Source of the DNA: Sesamum alatum | Taxonomy: Eukaryota; Streptophyta; Magnoliopsida; Lamiales; Pedaliaceae | Assembly: GCA_034509735.1 (NCBI GenBank) | Contig: JACGWO010000004.1 | Location: 14,737,395 to 14,801,394 of the forward strand | Reading direction: 5' to 3' | Length of the DNA stretch: 64,000 bases | Part shown: positions 1 through 12,429 of the stretch, in pieces | Position numbering within the stretch: the first letter of the stretch is position 1 | Layout: each line of letters starts with the position of its first letter | Translations under genes and position numbers: made by a program | The notes under the pieces: model-generated | Seen by the model: the letters and a program-made list of their open reading frames with translations, nothing else | Database searches by the model: none | What the model was told of the DNA's origin: nothing

Positions 1-278
1 ACAATTCATCAAGCATATCATCTAACCTAGGAATAGGATAGTGATACTTTACCGTGATTTTGTACACATTCTCCATGATCATCTTTCTTTGATACTACGA
101 TCATCGGTATGGCACATGAACTCATGCTTTCTCGAATCTTCCCTTTTGTTAAAAATTCCTCCACTTGCCTTTGGATTTCCCTTGTCTCCTTGGGATTCAC
201 CCTATAAGCTGGTCGGTTTGGAAGTACGACCCATGGAATGAAGTCAATTTGATACTCAATTCCTCTTATTGGTGGCAA
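1..278 (-). pseudogene. Reverse transcriptase N-terminal fragment
   Basis: Contains the conserved entry of Ty3/gypsy RT: PPIRGIEYQIDF, then NRPAYRVNPKE, then a stretch matching the usual SPCAVP..VPKKDG motif (SSCAIPMIVVSKKD). The protein then goes out of frame after the DDHGECVQ region near position 50, so the catalytic core lies beyond the window edge or is lost. Between this and the protease (about 280-700) is a Lys/Glu-rich linker broken by stops. Confidence 0.82.
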
Positions 279-699
279 TCCGCTTGGCTCTTCTTCTGGA
301 AAGACATCATCAGATTCCTACAAAAGAGACATAAAAGTACTAGGCAAAGATGGGGTTAGTTTGTTAGTGTTCAAGGACTCTTTAAAAACCATCAGTAACA
401 CACTCTTTTCTTCAAGTAATGCTCTTTTCATCTCACTTGCTTTTGCATAGAAAGTCGACTTCTTTTGCCCTCACATTCATCCATTTTCTTTTCCTTCTCA
501 ATCACACTAAATTTTTTTTTACTTTTCTCTCCACTCTTTTTTTGTTTCAGACTTTCCACCTCATTCTTTCCTCTCTTTTTCTCCGACTCTCTCAATTTTC
601 TTGCTTGAGACATTTTGAATTGATCTTCTTGAACTTGTTGGGGGTTTAAGGAAACAAGCTGAATGTTTCGATCATGATGCTTGAGTGTTTAACGGTTTA

Positions 700-1186
700 G
701 AAAACCATCATAAGTCACCCTCCTATCGAACTGCCATGGTCTGCCCAAGAGGATGGGACTAGCATGCATTGGCACTACGTCACATAGAACGTCATCCTTG
801 TAGTTACCAATGGAAAATGACACCAAAACTTGTTTACTTACCCGAATTGAATTTCTCCACAATCGTTAAGTCATTGCAACTTATACGGATTAGGATGCTT
901 CGTGGTTGCTAAGTTCAATTTCTCCACCATTTCACAACTAGCAATATTAGCACAACTTCTTCCATCAATAATTAAAATGCATACTTTCCCTTGAACTAAA
1001 CATCTTGTATGAAAGATGTTCTCCCTTTGTTGTTCGGCATCGTCCACCTTCATTTGCATGTTTAGAGCTCTTCTTACCACCAAAAGCTCTCCATGTTCGG
1101 GTGTAGTCTCCTCAACTTGCTCCTCATCGCTGGGTTCATGCTCACTTTCAGATTCTACGTCGCCATTTTCCCTTAAGATCATCTCT
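700..1186 (-). pseudogene. Retroviral-type aspartic protease remnant
   Basis: Follows the gag zinc knuckle. The active-site region reads IIDGRSCANIAS, where family members usually have D-G-G-S or D-S-G-A; the third position is Arg here. The flap-distal motif ILLGRPWQF is visible near 725-760. A stop after EIQFG breaks the frame. The protease would process the polyprotein; this copy is unlikely to be active. Confidence 0.75.
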
Positions 1187-1189
1187 CTC

Positions 1190-2236
1190 TTGTTGATGCA
1201 TTCAGATGCGATATGGCCATAACCTTGACAACAAAAACATTTGATATCTCGACTTCGAGATGAAGATGAGATAGATTTTCCCTTGTCTACCTCATTAGAT
1301 TTTCCTTTAAACGCTTCATTTGGGTTTTGGAGGTGACTCCAAAACTTGTCTTCGAAGCCCCTTCTTTCGCCTTGCTTGGTGGCTGAAAATTTGATGTAAA
1401 GTTTTTTTTATTCGATCCCTTCCTCTTCAGTTGTCTTTCCACCTTTATGGCTATGTGCACCATGTCCTCAAGCTCGACATAATGTTGTAGCTCCGCAATG
1501 TTGGCTATCTCTCGGTTCAACCCACTTAAGAATCTTGCCATGGTGGCCTCCCGGTCTTCTTTAATATTTGCTCTAATCACAGCGATCTCATCTCTTTGTA
1601 ATATTCATCCACAGATTTCACACCTTGTGTCATAGTTTGGAATTTTTGATACAAATCACGAAAATAATGTGAAGGAACGAATCTCTTACGCATGATGGAT
1701 TTCATTTCAGCCCAAGTAGAGATAGGTCTCTTCTCCATACCGCCTTCGGTCTGTGATCAATATTGATCGAACCAAACTATAGCATAGTCGGTGACCTCAA
1801 TTGCAGCAAGTTTCACCTTCTTATCCTCGGAGTAGTTATGACACTCAAAGATAAGGTCCGTCTTTTTTTCCCACTCTAAATATGCCTCTGGATCACTTCT
1901 TCCTTGAAATGTGGGAATGTTTTCTTTTATGCTTCCCAAATCTCGGTCTACTTCATTGCCTTGCCGTCTTCTACCTCCTCTATTACCATAATGTGGAGGC
2001 TCAACATCTTTCTCCTCTTCGGACTCCAATTGATGGATTTGGTGATTGTCGCGTCTCCTAGGAATTGGTTGTTCCAACCTCTCCAAACGATCGGTTATGC
2101 CTTCAAGAATTGCTCCGAATCTTGCAAACTGTTGTGGCATAGCTTGAATGGTAAACTCATTTCCCATATTGGTAGAAGTCCTTTCCATTGTAGAACCCTC
2201 ACAATTCACTCGTGTATCACTCAAGTAATTTCTCAC
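1190..2236 (-). pseudogene. gag of Ty3/gypsy element (broken)
   Basis: The N-terminal half encodes a charged region followed by a Retrotrans_gag-like core (PTFQGRSDPEAYLEWEKK and similar). A stop falls after a WFDQY motif near 1757, and the frame resumes with STWAEMKSIMRKRF. It is then frameshifted near 1585 before the conserved block ending in ERQLKRKGS. A CCHC zinc knuckle (CFCCQGYGHIASEC) is intact near 1195-1236. Role in the family: capsid protein and RNA binding. The breaks mean no full Gag can be made. Confidence 0.85.
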
Positions 2237-2627
2237 AACACTCGTATTTCACTCGTAGGCTTTTACCTTCTCTCTAATAATCTCACACTCTCTTGCCTTT
2301 TACCACTCAAATTCTCTTCATAGGCTCAATTAGAATAGAACCAAACAAGAAAAATTTTGAACAACTAGATGATGGCTGATTTTTTTTTTTTTTATGGTAT
2401 TTAACAATGACAAGAGATGAATGAATACTTCAACAAAAAAAAATTCGTTTTTCACATGGCCACTTTTTCCACTTTTGTTGGTTTTTTTTTTCGGCCTTCT
2501 TTTTTTTGAACGAATTTTTTTTCTCTTTTTTGTTGCTGCTCGTTTGTCTTTTTTTTTTTTAGCTTTTCTTTTCTTTTTTGAAAAATAAATATGCAAGAAG
2601 ATAACAAAATCAGATCAATACCAGATT

Positions 2628-2639
2628 GCTCTGATACCA
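2628..2639 (-). other. Primer binding site (initiator tRNA-Met type)
   Basis: On the minus strand this reads TGGTATCAGAGC, the standard plant retrotransposon PBS complementary to the 3' end of initiator tRNA-Met. It sits three bases after the end of the LTR, as expected. Confidence 0.88.
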
Positions 2640-2642
2640 AAC

Positions 2643-5459
2643 TGATAAGGATAGGACGTGAGACCTGTTAGAATAGGTGACCAGAAAGCCAATCGGATTG
2701 GCGATTTTGGGAACTATTCATCAATCTTTATTAATACAATATAATCCTGATGAATAGAGTAAGTATTCATCACTGGCACTGTGTTTGTTGTGCTTACTAC
2801 TAACGTTGAACAACGTTTCAACGTCACAACAAATGCCCACAGACCAATTGGATAACCCATGTAGTTGGGTTGCGCATTAGATGGCGGCTATGAAACCAAC
2901 TTCTGAGGGTTGGTCAGATACATTCCAAGTCGAGGACCTCGAGACTGGGCATCGAGTGTCCTATTGAGACTTGCACTAAGTATTGCATTCATTGGGTGAG
3001 TGCCGAGTTTCATCGGCAACAGAGGAAGGTCGTCTATGCAATTTTAGTGGGATAGTTGACAAGGTGGTTGACTGACTGAAGTGACTCGCGGAAATCGTCA
3101 TATGGAAGCCTTGGAGGCTTGGTCGGTATGACTGGAATTCCCGGTTCCGATAGTACGGGATTAGTCCTCGGACTTGAGGAATCATGGCAGTCACGTGCAT
3201 ATGAAGACTGTATATTGGATCTGCGCGAGAGGTGATCATTCTGTAGGATGGTCATGATAAGCCTTGTCTAGTGCAATTGGAGTATGTAGCGAGGACGGTG
3301 GATTCCAAGATAGGATCTATCCCCCTGTCAGTACATGACGATGATGTCTCATATGCACTCTGAGATGGTTTAGACTCTGAAAGTCTATGGCCATAGCAAT
3401 TGATTGAGTAGGAAAGGGTTTCCTACGTCGATCGATTGAGTAAACGCATATCTGGTATGAAGCATAGTTGCCTAGTCAAGGATGGGAACCGACGCTCAAT
3501 TCCATACCCTAGACTAAGGCCGGGAGACGGTTGACAGTAGGACCGTACCGTATAGAATCGTCGCCTAAATGTGCACGCCAACATTCACCTAGTCTCTAGT
3601 GCCATGCACCGTTGCTAGACGACCACCCATGGTGACGGACTCCTGTTGGACACGAGCCCAAGTCTAGCTGAGGGTAAACCTAAAGGGTCACACTCAAATC
3701 ACCAAGGAGATGAAGGAATTGACTTGGAGTCAATTTCAGAGGATGGTAAGTAATTGGATTATGTAAGGGATTGTCCATTGGATGGACGGGCCGATATTAT
3801 ATCGGGCCCTCGTTTAATCGGTAAATAGGATTTATCGATTAATATGGAAAGTTGAGATGTTGGATCTTTTAATTGGATTAAAAGATCAATGGAAATTATT
3901 TAAGTGGACATCATATTAAATTGGATTTAATTTTGAGTTCGTCGTAATTGGATTACGGTAGAACCTGGTCCGTTAAATTTTGACCCGAGAGGTGTGTTAA
4001 TTCTATTTATGGAATAGGAAGAAGTTGGACTTCTTCCCTAAATAAGTATGGCTGAAAATTGCCACCTTGGAGGGAGCAAAAATCGACCATGTTGGATGGT
4101 AGGTGTTAGTTGACTTGTCTCTTTTGGTAAGAGACAAATCAACTTCAATCAAACCCTTCCCTTTTGGTATGATTTGATCATACTTTAAAATATGGTAGGC
4201 TTGATTGAAGAATTGATGGTGATTGATTGGGATGTATCTAGACATCCTTGGATGAACCTAGACACATTCCAATAATCACATTAATTATGTATATATATGA
4301 GTATATACTAACACCTATGGATGATGAATTTCATTATTCATCTTTTTCTAGGAAAAAGATGAACACTCTCTATACTCTCTCTCTCTCTCTCTACTCTCTA
4401 AATCCTCTTTGTTGTTTCTTTGATCTAGGATCAATTGAAGAACAAAGTAAGATGAAGAAGGAACACTAATTTGATAGTGTAATCTCTTCTTTGATTTCAT
4501 CCTCTAGATCCATTTTTTTCTAGCAAGAAAAACGAGATCTCTCCCGGTGTGGTGTGGACTACGTTAGAGAGTCTCTACGTTGGGACCTCGCGTGGACGAA
4601 CATCAGGAGGAATCAATGCGTGTAGCCGATCAAATACAAAATCGAGAAAGGTATTTCGATTTATATTTATGCTCTCGGTTTCTTTTTTATTCTATAGCCA
4701 CGAACGCTTATTTGTTTTATATATGTTTATATTCTGCGTTTATACACCGATAGCCCGGGAACATTCAAGGGAACACCCCTTGAACGCGATTTAAATTCTT
4801 TTATTCCGCACGATTTTTATCTCCACCGCGCTTCCGCCGTGTCCCGAGCCGATCCGCTTTCCTTCAAGACCCATTGGATATAGTGATCCAAGAACCAAAC
4901 GTATAAAAATAGGCAATGAAAATTCCAAATCGATGATCTAGTTTGATCATACCTGGATCTTGAAAGAACCTTGACCCGTTGGCTATATTGGCAGCCAAGA
5001 ACTTGGTATCATGAACGCCACAAGATATTGCTCAAGTATTTTGATAAGTTCTAAACAATTGAAACTCTACAAAGAGAATTTAACCTCACAAGAAGAAAGT
5101 TTATATTAATTCCAAGTCTGATTATTAGAAATGATAACCATGGCCTTTTATAGGCTTCAAATGGATGCTCAAGGGTCTCAAGAGTTAATTCTAACCTTGG
5201 AATTTTAGGAGCATTAAATGGACACTTTTGACCACATTAACATGACTTAGAAAAACAAGAATGACCATTTGACTACTATGATGACTCTTGGCCTTCTAAT
5301 GCTGAAAATAAACTAATTTAGACACAAATAATGGACTCTCTTTTTGGGATTGATGGGTTTGACGAATTTATGGCCCCCTTTTCTTCAAATGAAGTCTTCA
5401 ACCCTTAAGTCCAACTTGTTAGATGCATTCTGACCCATTTACTTGAAGAATATTCATCA
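2643..5459 (-). mobile_element. LTR of the minus-strand gypsy element, split by a solo LTR
   Basis: On the minus strand the LTR begins TGATGAATATTC after a purine-rich tract (about 5460-5475) and ends CCTTATCA next to the PBS. Its TGAT/ATCA ends are inverted. Removing the 2,201-bp inserted element and one 5-bp duplication leaves about 611 bp. A TATA box (TATAAAA on minus, 5147-5153) lies inside. It is flanked by internal sequence on both sides: gag-pol on one side and the C-terminus of pol on the other. Confidence 0.8.
2666..4866 (+). mobile_element. Solo LTR, 2.2 kb, copia-type (inferred)
   Basis: Begins TGTTAGAATAGG and ends CTTTCCTTCA. Perfect 5-bp direct repeats AGACC flank it at 2661-2665 and 4867-4871. 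No gag-pol coding sequence is inside. Orientation is inferred from a TATA-like run near 4286, a TC-rich tract (about 4377-4395) and the CG-rich tail. The copia assignment rests on length and general appearance, not on coding sequence. Short ORFs inside are not genes. Confidence 0.8.
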
Positions 5460-5473
5460 TTGGGCTTTCTTTT

Positions 5474-5630
5474 TTATGTTTTCTCACGCATTGTCCCGTT
5501 GACTTCATCAATCAGAATCATCAAAGCTTCGTTGATTTTCTTCGCTTTTGCTCTTGTAATTGGACCTCCATTAATTTTCAAAGGATCTTCCTTTTTTTGA
5601 GTTGGAAACTTTGGATGGTCCCCATCACTC
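5474..5630 (-). pseudogene. C-terminal end of a Ty3/gypsy polyprotein
   Basis: The minus strand translates to a run containing KEDPLKINGGPITRARAKK followed by INEALMILIDEVNG and a stop at 5474-5476. The GGPITRARAKK motif is a hallmark of the last residues of plant Ty3/gypsy Pol. It lies directly upstream of the LTR at 2643-5459, as pol does before a 3' LTR. Upstream it ends in a poly-purine run (about 5640-5665). Confidence 0.8.
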
Positions 5631-5667
5631 TCCCTAGCCCTTCCTTTTTCTTTTTTTTTTTTTTTTT

Positions 5668-6045
5668 ATCTAGAATCGATGAACAAAGCTTGATTAAAAG
5701 GATATACTAATTTCATAGTGTAGTTATTTCAGTCCCAATTCTTCTTAAGGCTCGTTTTCTTCTAGCAAAGAGATCTAAGCTTCTCCCGGTGTGGTATGAA
5801 CGTGGTTAGAGGGTTTCTACACTTGAAACCTGGTGAACGTATTTGAAACAAAAGGAGGAACAAAGCTAGTCGCCGGTACCAAAAAAAACTACAAACGTAA
5901 CAATTATATTTATATCTAATGTATCTCCGTTTACGTTTCACCTATGTGTCGTATGCATTAGAATCTTGTATCTACATATTCTATATCGAACGTCCGGGAG
6001 AGGTTAAGGGTTTACCCCTTGATTGATTTAAAATTAGTATATGTT
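5668..6045 (+). repeat. Second, diverged copy of the right part of the 2.2-kb LTR
   Basis: Aligns by eye with 4428-4795: shared blocks include the TAGTGTA stretch, TTCTTCTAGCAA, CTCCCGGTGTGGT, the GTTAGAG..TCTAC block, a CCGGGA block and ACCCCTTGA..GATTTAAA near the end. It is far more diverged than LTRs of one insertion would be. The left end is cut at a T-rich run. Confidence 0.7.
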
Positions 6046-6075
6046 TGGCATTTTTTCTTTTTTTCTTTTTTTTTT

Positions 6076-6275
6076 TTTTTTTTGATAATAAGCGATGAAC
6101 TATTAATTTAAAAGTAGAACAATGTTTCTAAAGCGACCAATTACTATTACAATATTCATTGCAGAGTATAACAACATCTATTCAGTCCACGATATAATAT
6201 CATATCCATATCTACCAACACTAATCAAATGAATAATTCAAACCTTCTATAAATTAAACAACTTACTAAAGACAT
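6076..6275 (-). mobile_element. 5'-truncated SINE copy
   Basis: The minus strand body (TTGGTAGAT, GTTGTTATACT, ATATTGTAAT blocks) matches the non-tRNA part of the SINEs at 10289-10522 and 29110-29364, and ends in an A-rich tail (the T-run at 6058-6081). The tRNA-like head is missing. Confidence 0.6.
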
Positions 6276-7094
6276 TTTAGACGGACCCACTTCCATTCAG
6301 TTGCACTCCTTTATGACATTTTTGGTCATATATGAGTTCTCCATTTAATTGCTTTTCCTTTTACTTTTTTTTCTTTATTCGAGCAACAAATCAATAAGAT
6401 AAATTAACATTATTTGTATAAAATCATCTCTTACTCGAAGAACCTCCGGAACTGATTATAGTGTTGCAAATTTGATAGTTTTGGACAAAAATATATTCTA
6501 GAAAGTACAATTTCAGTTCAAGACCCTCTAGAATTTAAAAATTAAAAAAAAAAAAATGGGAACGTAAGAATCACAAAATAGGTACAACCATAATAAATAA
6601 TCTTGAAATACTTAAAAGTACTATCGCTCAAGGTAATAGGAAATGACCAAAAAATTTGTGGTCCACATTTTAAGCTACAAAAATCAATAATCTGTCATTT
6701 TTAACCACAAACACTCATCTATCTATTTATATATTTATTCTGGTGTACTTGTCAAAGGACAGAAAGAATTATTGAAAGGTTGGCGCATAAGCTCCTCGTG
6801 CGTGGACATATTTTAACAATTTACGTAACTCCACTAACAGCATTTTGTCCACCCAAAAATTCAGCATTAATTCTGGGCCACACTTTAATTTCTCTAGACT
6901 TACCATAATTCCCAAGTGAAATTTTTCCCTATTTCATTCGAATGTTTTATTAGTTTACAAAAAAGAAAATCTAATGTTCTAATTAAAAATTAAAACTTTA
7001 GATTATAGTATCTCTAAATTAAACTAACTGGCCTTCAATAATGAGATTTCAAATTATAATATTTAGGAAAATTTAATTGTGCACTGAAGTTATT
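6276..7094. other. Intergenic AT-rich stretch
   Basis: No coding sequence or recognisable repeat structure was seen; only homopolymer runs (for example near 6543-6556). Confidence 0.5.
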
Positions 7095-7400
7095 AATAGC
7101 CTCGAATTATATAAAATTATACGGCACGAAATAATATTACTATTGCCTACAATTTTTATTGGCTATAAACTAAAATCATGGTAAATAACTATTATTAATC
7201 ACATGTGAACAAAAATCGATGTAAATACTTAACTTATCCACCATGAAAATAATTTTTGCCATGACAAATACATTAGTCATGCTTGTCAAAACTACGAACA
7301 ACAACCGTTGTGTGGCCGTGATTATTAAATTTTTATTATGATGATTTAATTTTAACCATGACAATTAACCAGTATAAAATATTATATTTCTTCTAGATAA
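7095..7400. repeat. MITE-like copy of the gccatgacaa/gccgtgg family
   Basis: Non-coding. Shares short blocks such as TTTTTGCCATGACAAATA, CAACAACC and TTCTAG with 27480-27760 and with the CACTA-type MITE at 29959-30264. Ends are not clear. Confidence 0.45.
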
Positions 7401-7467
7401 CAGTAATAATTTTTGGCTAGGCACAATGAATTTTTTCCCCCAGTTTTTCCTCTAATCATTGAATGGT

Positions 7468-7524
7468 AAGTAAACTTGGGAGATACCAGATCAAAATAAA
7501 AAAAAAAAAGTAAACTTGGGAGAT
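7468..7524 (+). mobile_element. Ultra-short poly(A) retro-insertion with target duplication
   Basis: A 17-bp direct repeat AAGTAAACTTGGGAGAT (7468-7484 and 7508-7524) brackets only 23 bp, ACCAGATCAAAAT plus an A-run. This is the signature of a heavily 5'-truncated LINE-type retroposition about 440 bp upstream of the PRISE TATA box. A simple duplication with slippage is the alternative. Confidence 0.5.
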
Positions 7525-7960
7525 CGACGGGACTTTATTATTTCATTTGCTTGGGGGTGATTCTTAAAACCTAATTGATTGGATGTGCATGGCTTATTTT
7601 TCACAAAAAGGAAATAAAAAAGAAATTAAATTTTAGATAACCTAAGTTTTGTGAAAATTGCAATTTTAATTTTGTACGTATAGATGAATGGCAATTTATC
7701 CTGCACGAATTAATTTTGACAATCACTTATTTTTAATAAGAAAGAAAAATAAAAAGAAATTAAACTTGACATAACATCACAAGTTTCGAAAATTAAACTA
7801 CATAATAAAATTATGAAATGAATTCGTATAGGAGAAAAATTACCATCTTTCATACTTACAAAACTAAAATTGCCGCCCCTTCATACTTACACGACTAGAA
7901 ATATAATTTTTTTCCTCTATGTTCAAGTTCTATTAAAGCATCTAAGTACAACTCCACATG

Positions 7961-7968
7961 TATATAAA
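7961..7968 (+). promoter_or_regulatory. TATA box of first PRISE gene
   Basis: TATATAAA, 63 bp upstream of the ATG. Start of transcription about 30 bp downstream would give a 5' UTR of roughly 35-40 nt. Confidence 0.65.
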
Positions 7969-8030
7969 GACACAGATCGTCGCATACTTCACCCTATACG
8001 CACTAAAACAACCACATAATTTCTGCAACA

Positions 8031-9535
<1,505 letters not shown>

Positions 9536-9692
9536 GGAATTGGAATAAGATTCAGGCATTGTTCTTCAACAATAGTAACATTTAAGAGAGTTTTATTATT
9601 AATTCTTCTGGGAATTAGACGTCTCCGTTGCTCTTGAATTTGGGCTTTTATGTGGTGTGCAGTGTCTATGAATCAGTGATGAAACACGGGAA

Positions 9693-9698
9693 AATAAA
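9693..9698 (+). terminator. Poly(A) signal of first PRISE gene
   Basis: AATAAA about 160 bp after the stop codon, in a T-rich 3' region. Confidence 0.5.
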
Positions 9699-9735
9699 GG
9701 AAATTGCGATCTGTTGTTTTATTGAATATATTTTG

Positions 9736-10274
9736 CTTTTTTTTTTTTTTCAAGAACTCGTAAGTGTAGCACTTTTTGATTTTTCATCCGTAACCTTCAT
9801 ACGGTAACTGTTGGAAACAAATGGATAATAAACACATTGATTGATGCAGTAGAAGTGTGTCGGTCCACATACTCGAATCAAGTCCATCGACAAGCCGTTG
9901 TCTTGATTGAATGTTGAACATGTCTTTCTTGTCTTTTTGAAAATCACCAATACCAATATCTTCACCACGTTGGACTTTGCTTTAATGTTTGTGCAAATCC
10001 ACGAATATGTCTTGCTCGATTTGATAAATTATTACCAGAACAACTCATCGTTTACACACTTCATAGTTATGGAGTTTTTGGTGATGCTCCAAGAAAAAAC
10101 GTGGAGTGAAGTATGGATGGAGTCTTTGGTGATACTCCAAAAAAAAAACATGAAGTGAAAAACAGAGAAAATATTTGGAAAGAGTATTTCGAAGAGACTT
10201 CTATTGTGGTCAATTCACTTGTATATGTTAATTCATGTTGTTTGATCACAATCATATACCATATTTATAGGTAT
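9736..10274. other. Unclassified repeat-like intergenic stretch
   Basis: Starts with a T-run. Contains a tandem pair of about 53 bp (GGAGT.TTTGGTGAT.CTCCAA at about 10070 and 10121) and, on the minus strand, a TATAAATA box near 10263. It may be an LTR piece, but no ends were found. No credible ORF. Confidence 0.35.
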
Positions 10275-10288
10275 AAACAACTTTATCC

Positions 10289-10522
10289 ATTTTTCATTTT
10301 TTTTGAAAATGCAGCAATGTTTTTAAAAGCAACTAACTGGTCTTACAATATTCAGTCCATAGTATAACATCTCTAGATCTACCAACACCAATATTAAAGC
10401 AACCAAATAAATAATACAAACATCCTATAAACTAAAGAACACCCTACATTCGTAGACTCGAACCCACAACCTTTTGATGGTAGGACCTCAACCTCACCAC
10501 TCGGTCAAGGGATCACCAGTTA
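10289..10522 (-). mobile_element. tRNA-derived SINE (family 1) with target duplication
   Basis: On the minus strand the head contains an A box (TGACCGAGTGG) and a B box (GGGTTCGAGTC) of a pol III promoter, then a body and an A-rich tail. Flanking 14-bp repeats AAACAACTTTATCC (10275-10288) and AAACAAGTTTATCC (10523-10536) differ at one base. Length 234 bp. Confidence 0.85.
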
Positions 10523-10629
10523 AAACAAGTTTATCCTAAGACGAGTCATTATGTCATTATGTATTTGGGGAACTACAAACTCTATCTCGGATAGGATATA
10601 TTTTAGATGAGTCTTTATCTCAACATGCT

Positions 10630-10995
10630 GGAAAATTGCAATTTTAGTCCTGTAACTTTGAGGGGTTGGCACTTTTCGTCCTACACAATTTGATTTTTGT
10701 AATTTAGTTCAGTAACTTTAATATTTTGATCATTTTAGTCCTTTTTCGGCAAACTTAGCTGAAAATTTGTATGTAACTTGCATATAACCCAATTAAATTA
10801 TAATTTTAATCCTGGACAAATTGCTAGGTTGGCATTTTTGTTCTTACATGAATTGCTTTACATAATTAAAATTGCAATTTAATTAAATCATGTGCAAATA
10901 ACATGTAGCCAAATCAACCAAAAAAAGACTGAAGTGCCAAGATTTTGAAGTTATAAGACTGAATGCGATAATCAATTCCTACAGACTAATTTTAT
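10630..10995. repeat. Degenerate foldback MITE
   Basis: Left arm has TTTTAGTCCTGTAACTTTG and GGCACTTTT blocks; the right arm has imperfect complements (AAGTGCCAAG, TATAAGACTGAA, AGACTAATTTT). Same TAGTCCTGTAAC vocabulary as 11206-11597, 28449-29090 and 31183-31553. Confidence 0.55.
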
Positions 10996-11060
10996 TTTAT
11001 TTTTTAAACAAAAAAGGCAAGATATATTATATTAGCTAGTAGAGTTGCTACACAGAGTTA

Positions 11061-11180
11061 CCTGGCTGAACCGTCAATATTTAATTTGAAGAAAGGATCC
11101 GGTGGTGGCGATCATTTGATATTAGTTTGAATATTGTCCTTAACTCTATTTTTAATGGCTAGCTCTTGAAAGAAACTGTT
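11061..11180 (-). pseudogene. LINE-type RNase H (RVT_3-like) fragment
   Basis: The minus strand reads IKNRVKDNIQTNIK, a stop, then SPPPDPFFKLNIDGSAR. The PPP..FKLN(V/I)DGS motif is the start of the RNase H domain at the C-terminus of plant L1-type LINEs. It lies downstream, on the same strand, of a zinc-ribbon remnant at 12430-12860, in the expected order. Truncated after GSAR. Confidence 0.6.
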
Positions 11181-11205
11181 AGTAAGATGAGCCGCATTTT
11201 TTATA

Positions 11206-11597
11206 AGGATTAAATGCATTTTTAGTCCTGAAATTTAGGTCATTAGATGTTTTCGTTTTACATCTTTTTAATTTTTGCAATTCTTTTGTTCACCAGAATT
11301 CACCTTCACCGGCGAGAATGGTGAACTCCGGTAAAAAAAAAAAAAAAGACTAAAATTGTAAAAATTAAAAAGATGCAAGATCAAAATGCTACTCTAAAAA
11401 GTTAAAGGACAAAGATGCTAATAGAAATGGGTCAATAGGAACAAAAGCCCCAATTTTAAAATGTCACGTGAGAAGCACATATGATTAAAATCACGAAAAT
11501 TATAAAGATACAGGACCAAAATGCTACCTTAGAAAGTTAAAGGACGAAAATGTTAAATGACCTAAGTTACGCGACTTAAAATACATTTAAGCCTTTT
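11206..11597. mobile_element. Foldback MITE, long inverted arms
   Basis: Left arm ATGCATTTTTAGTCC..TTTAGGTCATT matches the complement of the right arm AATGACCTAAGTTACGCGACTT..ATACATTTAAGCC, with extended internal complementarity (TTTTTAATTTTTGCAATT against AATTGTAAAAATTAAAAAG). Non-coding; inserted within LINE remnants. Confidence 0.7.
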
Positions 11598-12429
11598 TTA
11601 TGATATTGTTTCATTGATGTGATGGATATATCAATAGTACTAAATTATTTATAAGGGTATTAAATTAATTTATTATACTTAATATATACCATAAATATAT
11701 ACACCCTATCACATTCTAGGGAAATTCTAGTTCGAACCCAACTCGACCAAATCTGAATCAATCATATGGCAAGTGCAATACACTTATCGAAAAAGCATAA
11801 TTTGTGTCGAGAGTAATTTTTCCATTTCACTCCCCTATCGAAATTACAAAACACATCAAATTGGAATGTCCCCAAATATCGCCTCATTTCTACTTCTCCA
11901 TATGAGCAGTCGTTGCACGCAGTCTCCACAAGCATAAGTTTTGTCAATATAATTAAAAAATAATATATATTCCTGACTTAAATGTATCAAGTTCTCATTA
12001 CATTAATTTTTTTTTATTACTTTCTCACAAATATTATTAACTTATGTCCTACATTAATTTTCAACTTAAACATTTATGACAAAAGAGTTAGATAATGCAA
12101 TAACATCCTATTACTTAGAATAATTGTATCAAATATTGATATACAGTAGTAAAGTAAAAATACAAATTATATCAAGGAGAAATTACAATACAAAGAATAT
12201 TCCCAATAAAATTAAAAAAAAAAAAAAAAACCCATTCAATTAGTAACTTAATGAAAAGTTGCCAAAATTTTAGAATAGCTCATTTTACTTGTAGTAATTA
12301 GAAGAATTTTATATTATTCGAGAAAGTAATAATGGAATGAATTAGGAGCAGCTGAACATAAGAATTTTTTTAAACTTATTTAATAGGATTAAGAGGTTTG
12401 TATTGAACTTGTTATAATATTTTGCATTT
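11598..12429. other. AT-rich intergenic stretch with half a MITE
   Basis: 11716-11790 (CGACCAAATCTGAATCAATC, GGCAAGTGCAATACACTT) matches one arm of the foldback at 28190-28370. No gene seen elsewhere. Confidence 0.45.

Larger units (their letters stand above)
1..2642 (-). mobile_element. Ty3/gypsy retrotransposon internal region, 5' part, decayed
   Basis: Read on the minus strand, this shows in order a primer binding site, gag, a zinc knuckle, an aspartic protease remnant and the start of reverse transcriptase, then runs off the window. The order gag-PR-RT and the RT start are typical of plant Ty3/gypsy elements. Stops and frameshifts interrupt every domain, so this copy is dead. Its LTR lies immediately upstream (2643-5459). 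Lineage within Ty3/gypsy was not settled. Confidence 0.9.

Noticed and set aside
4549..4794. 81-codon ORF with Arg/Ser-rich start
   Set aside because: Lies in the right part of the 2.2-kb solo LTR, and the diverged copy at 5668-6045 does not keep the frame.
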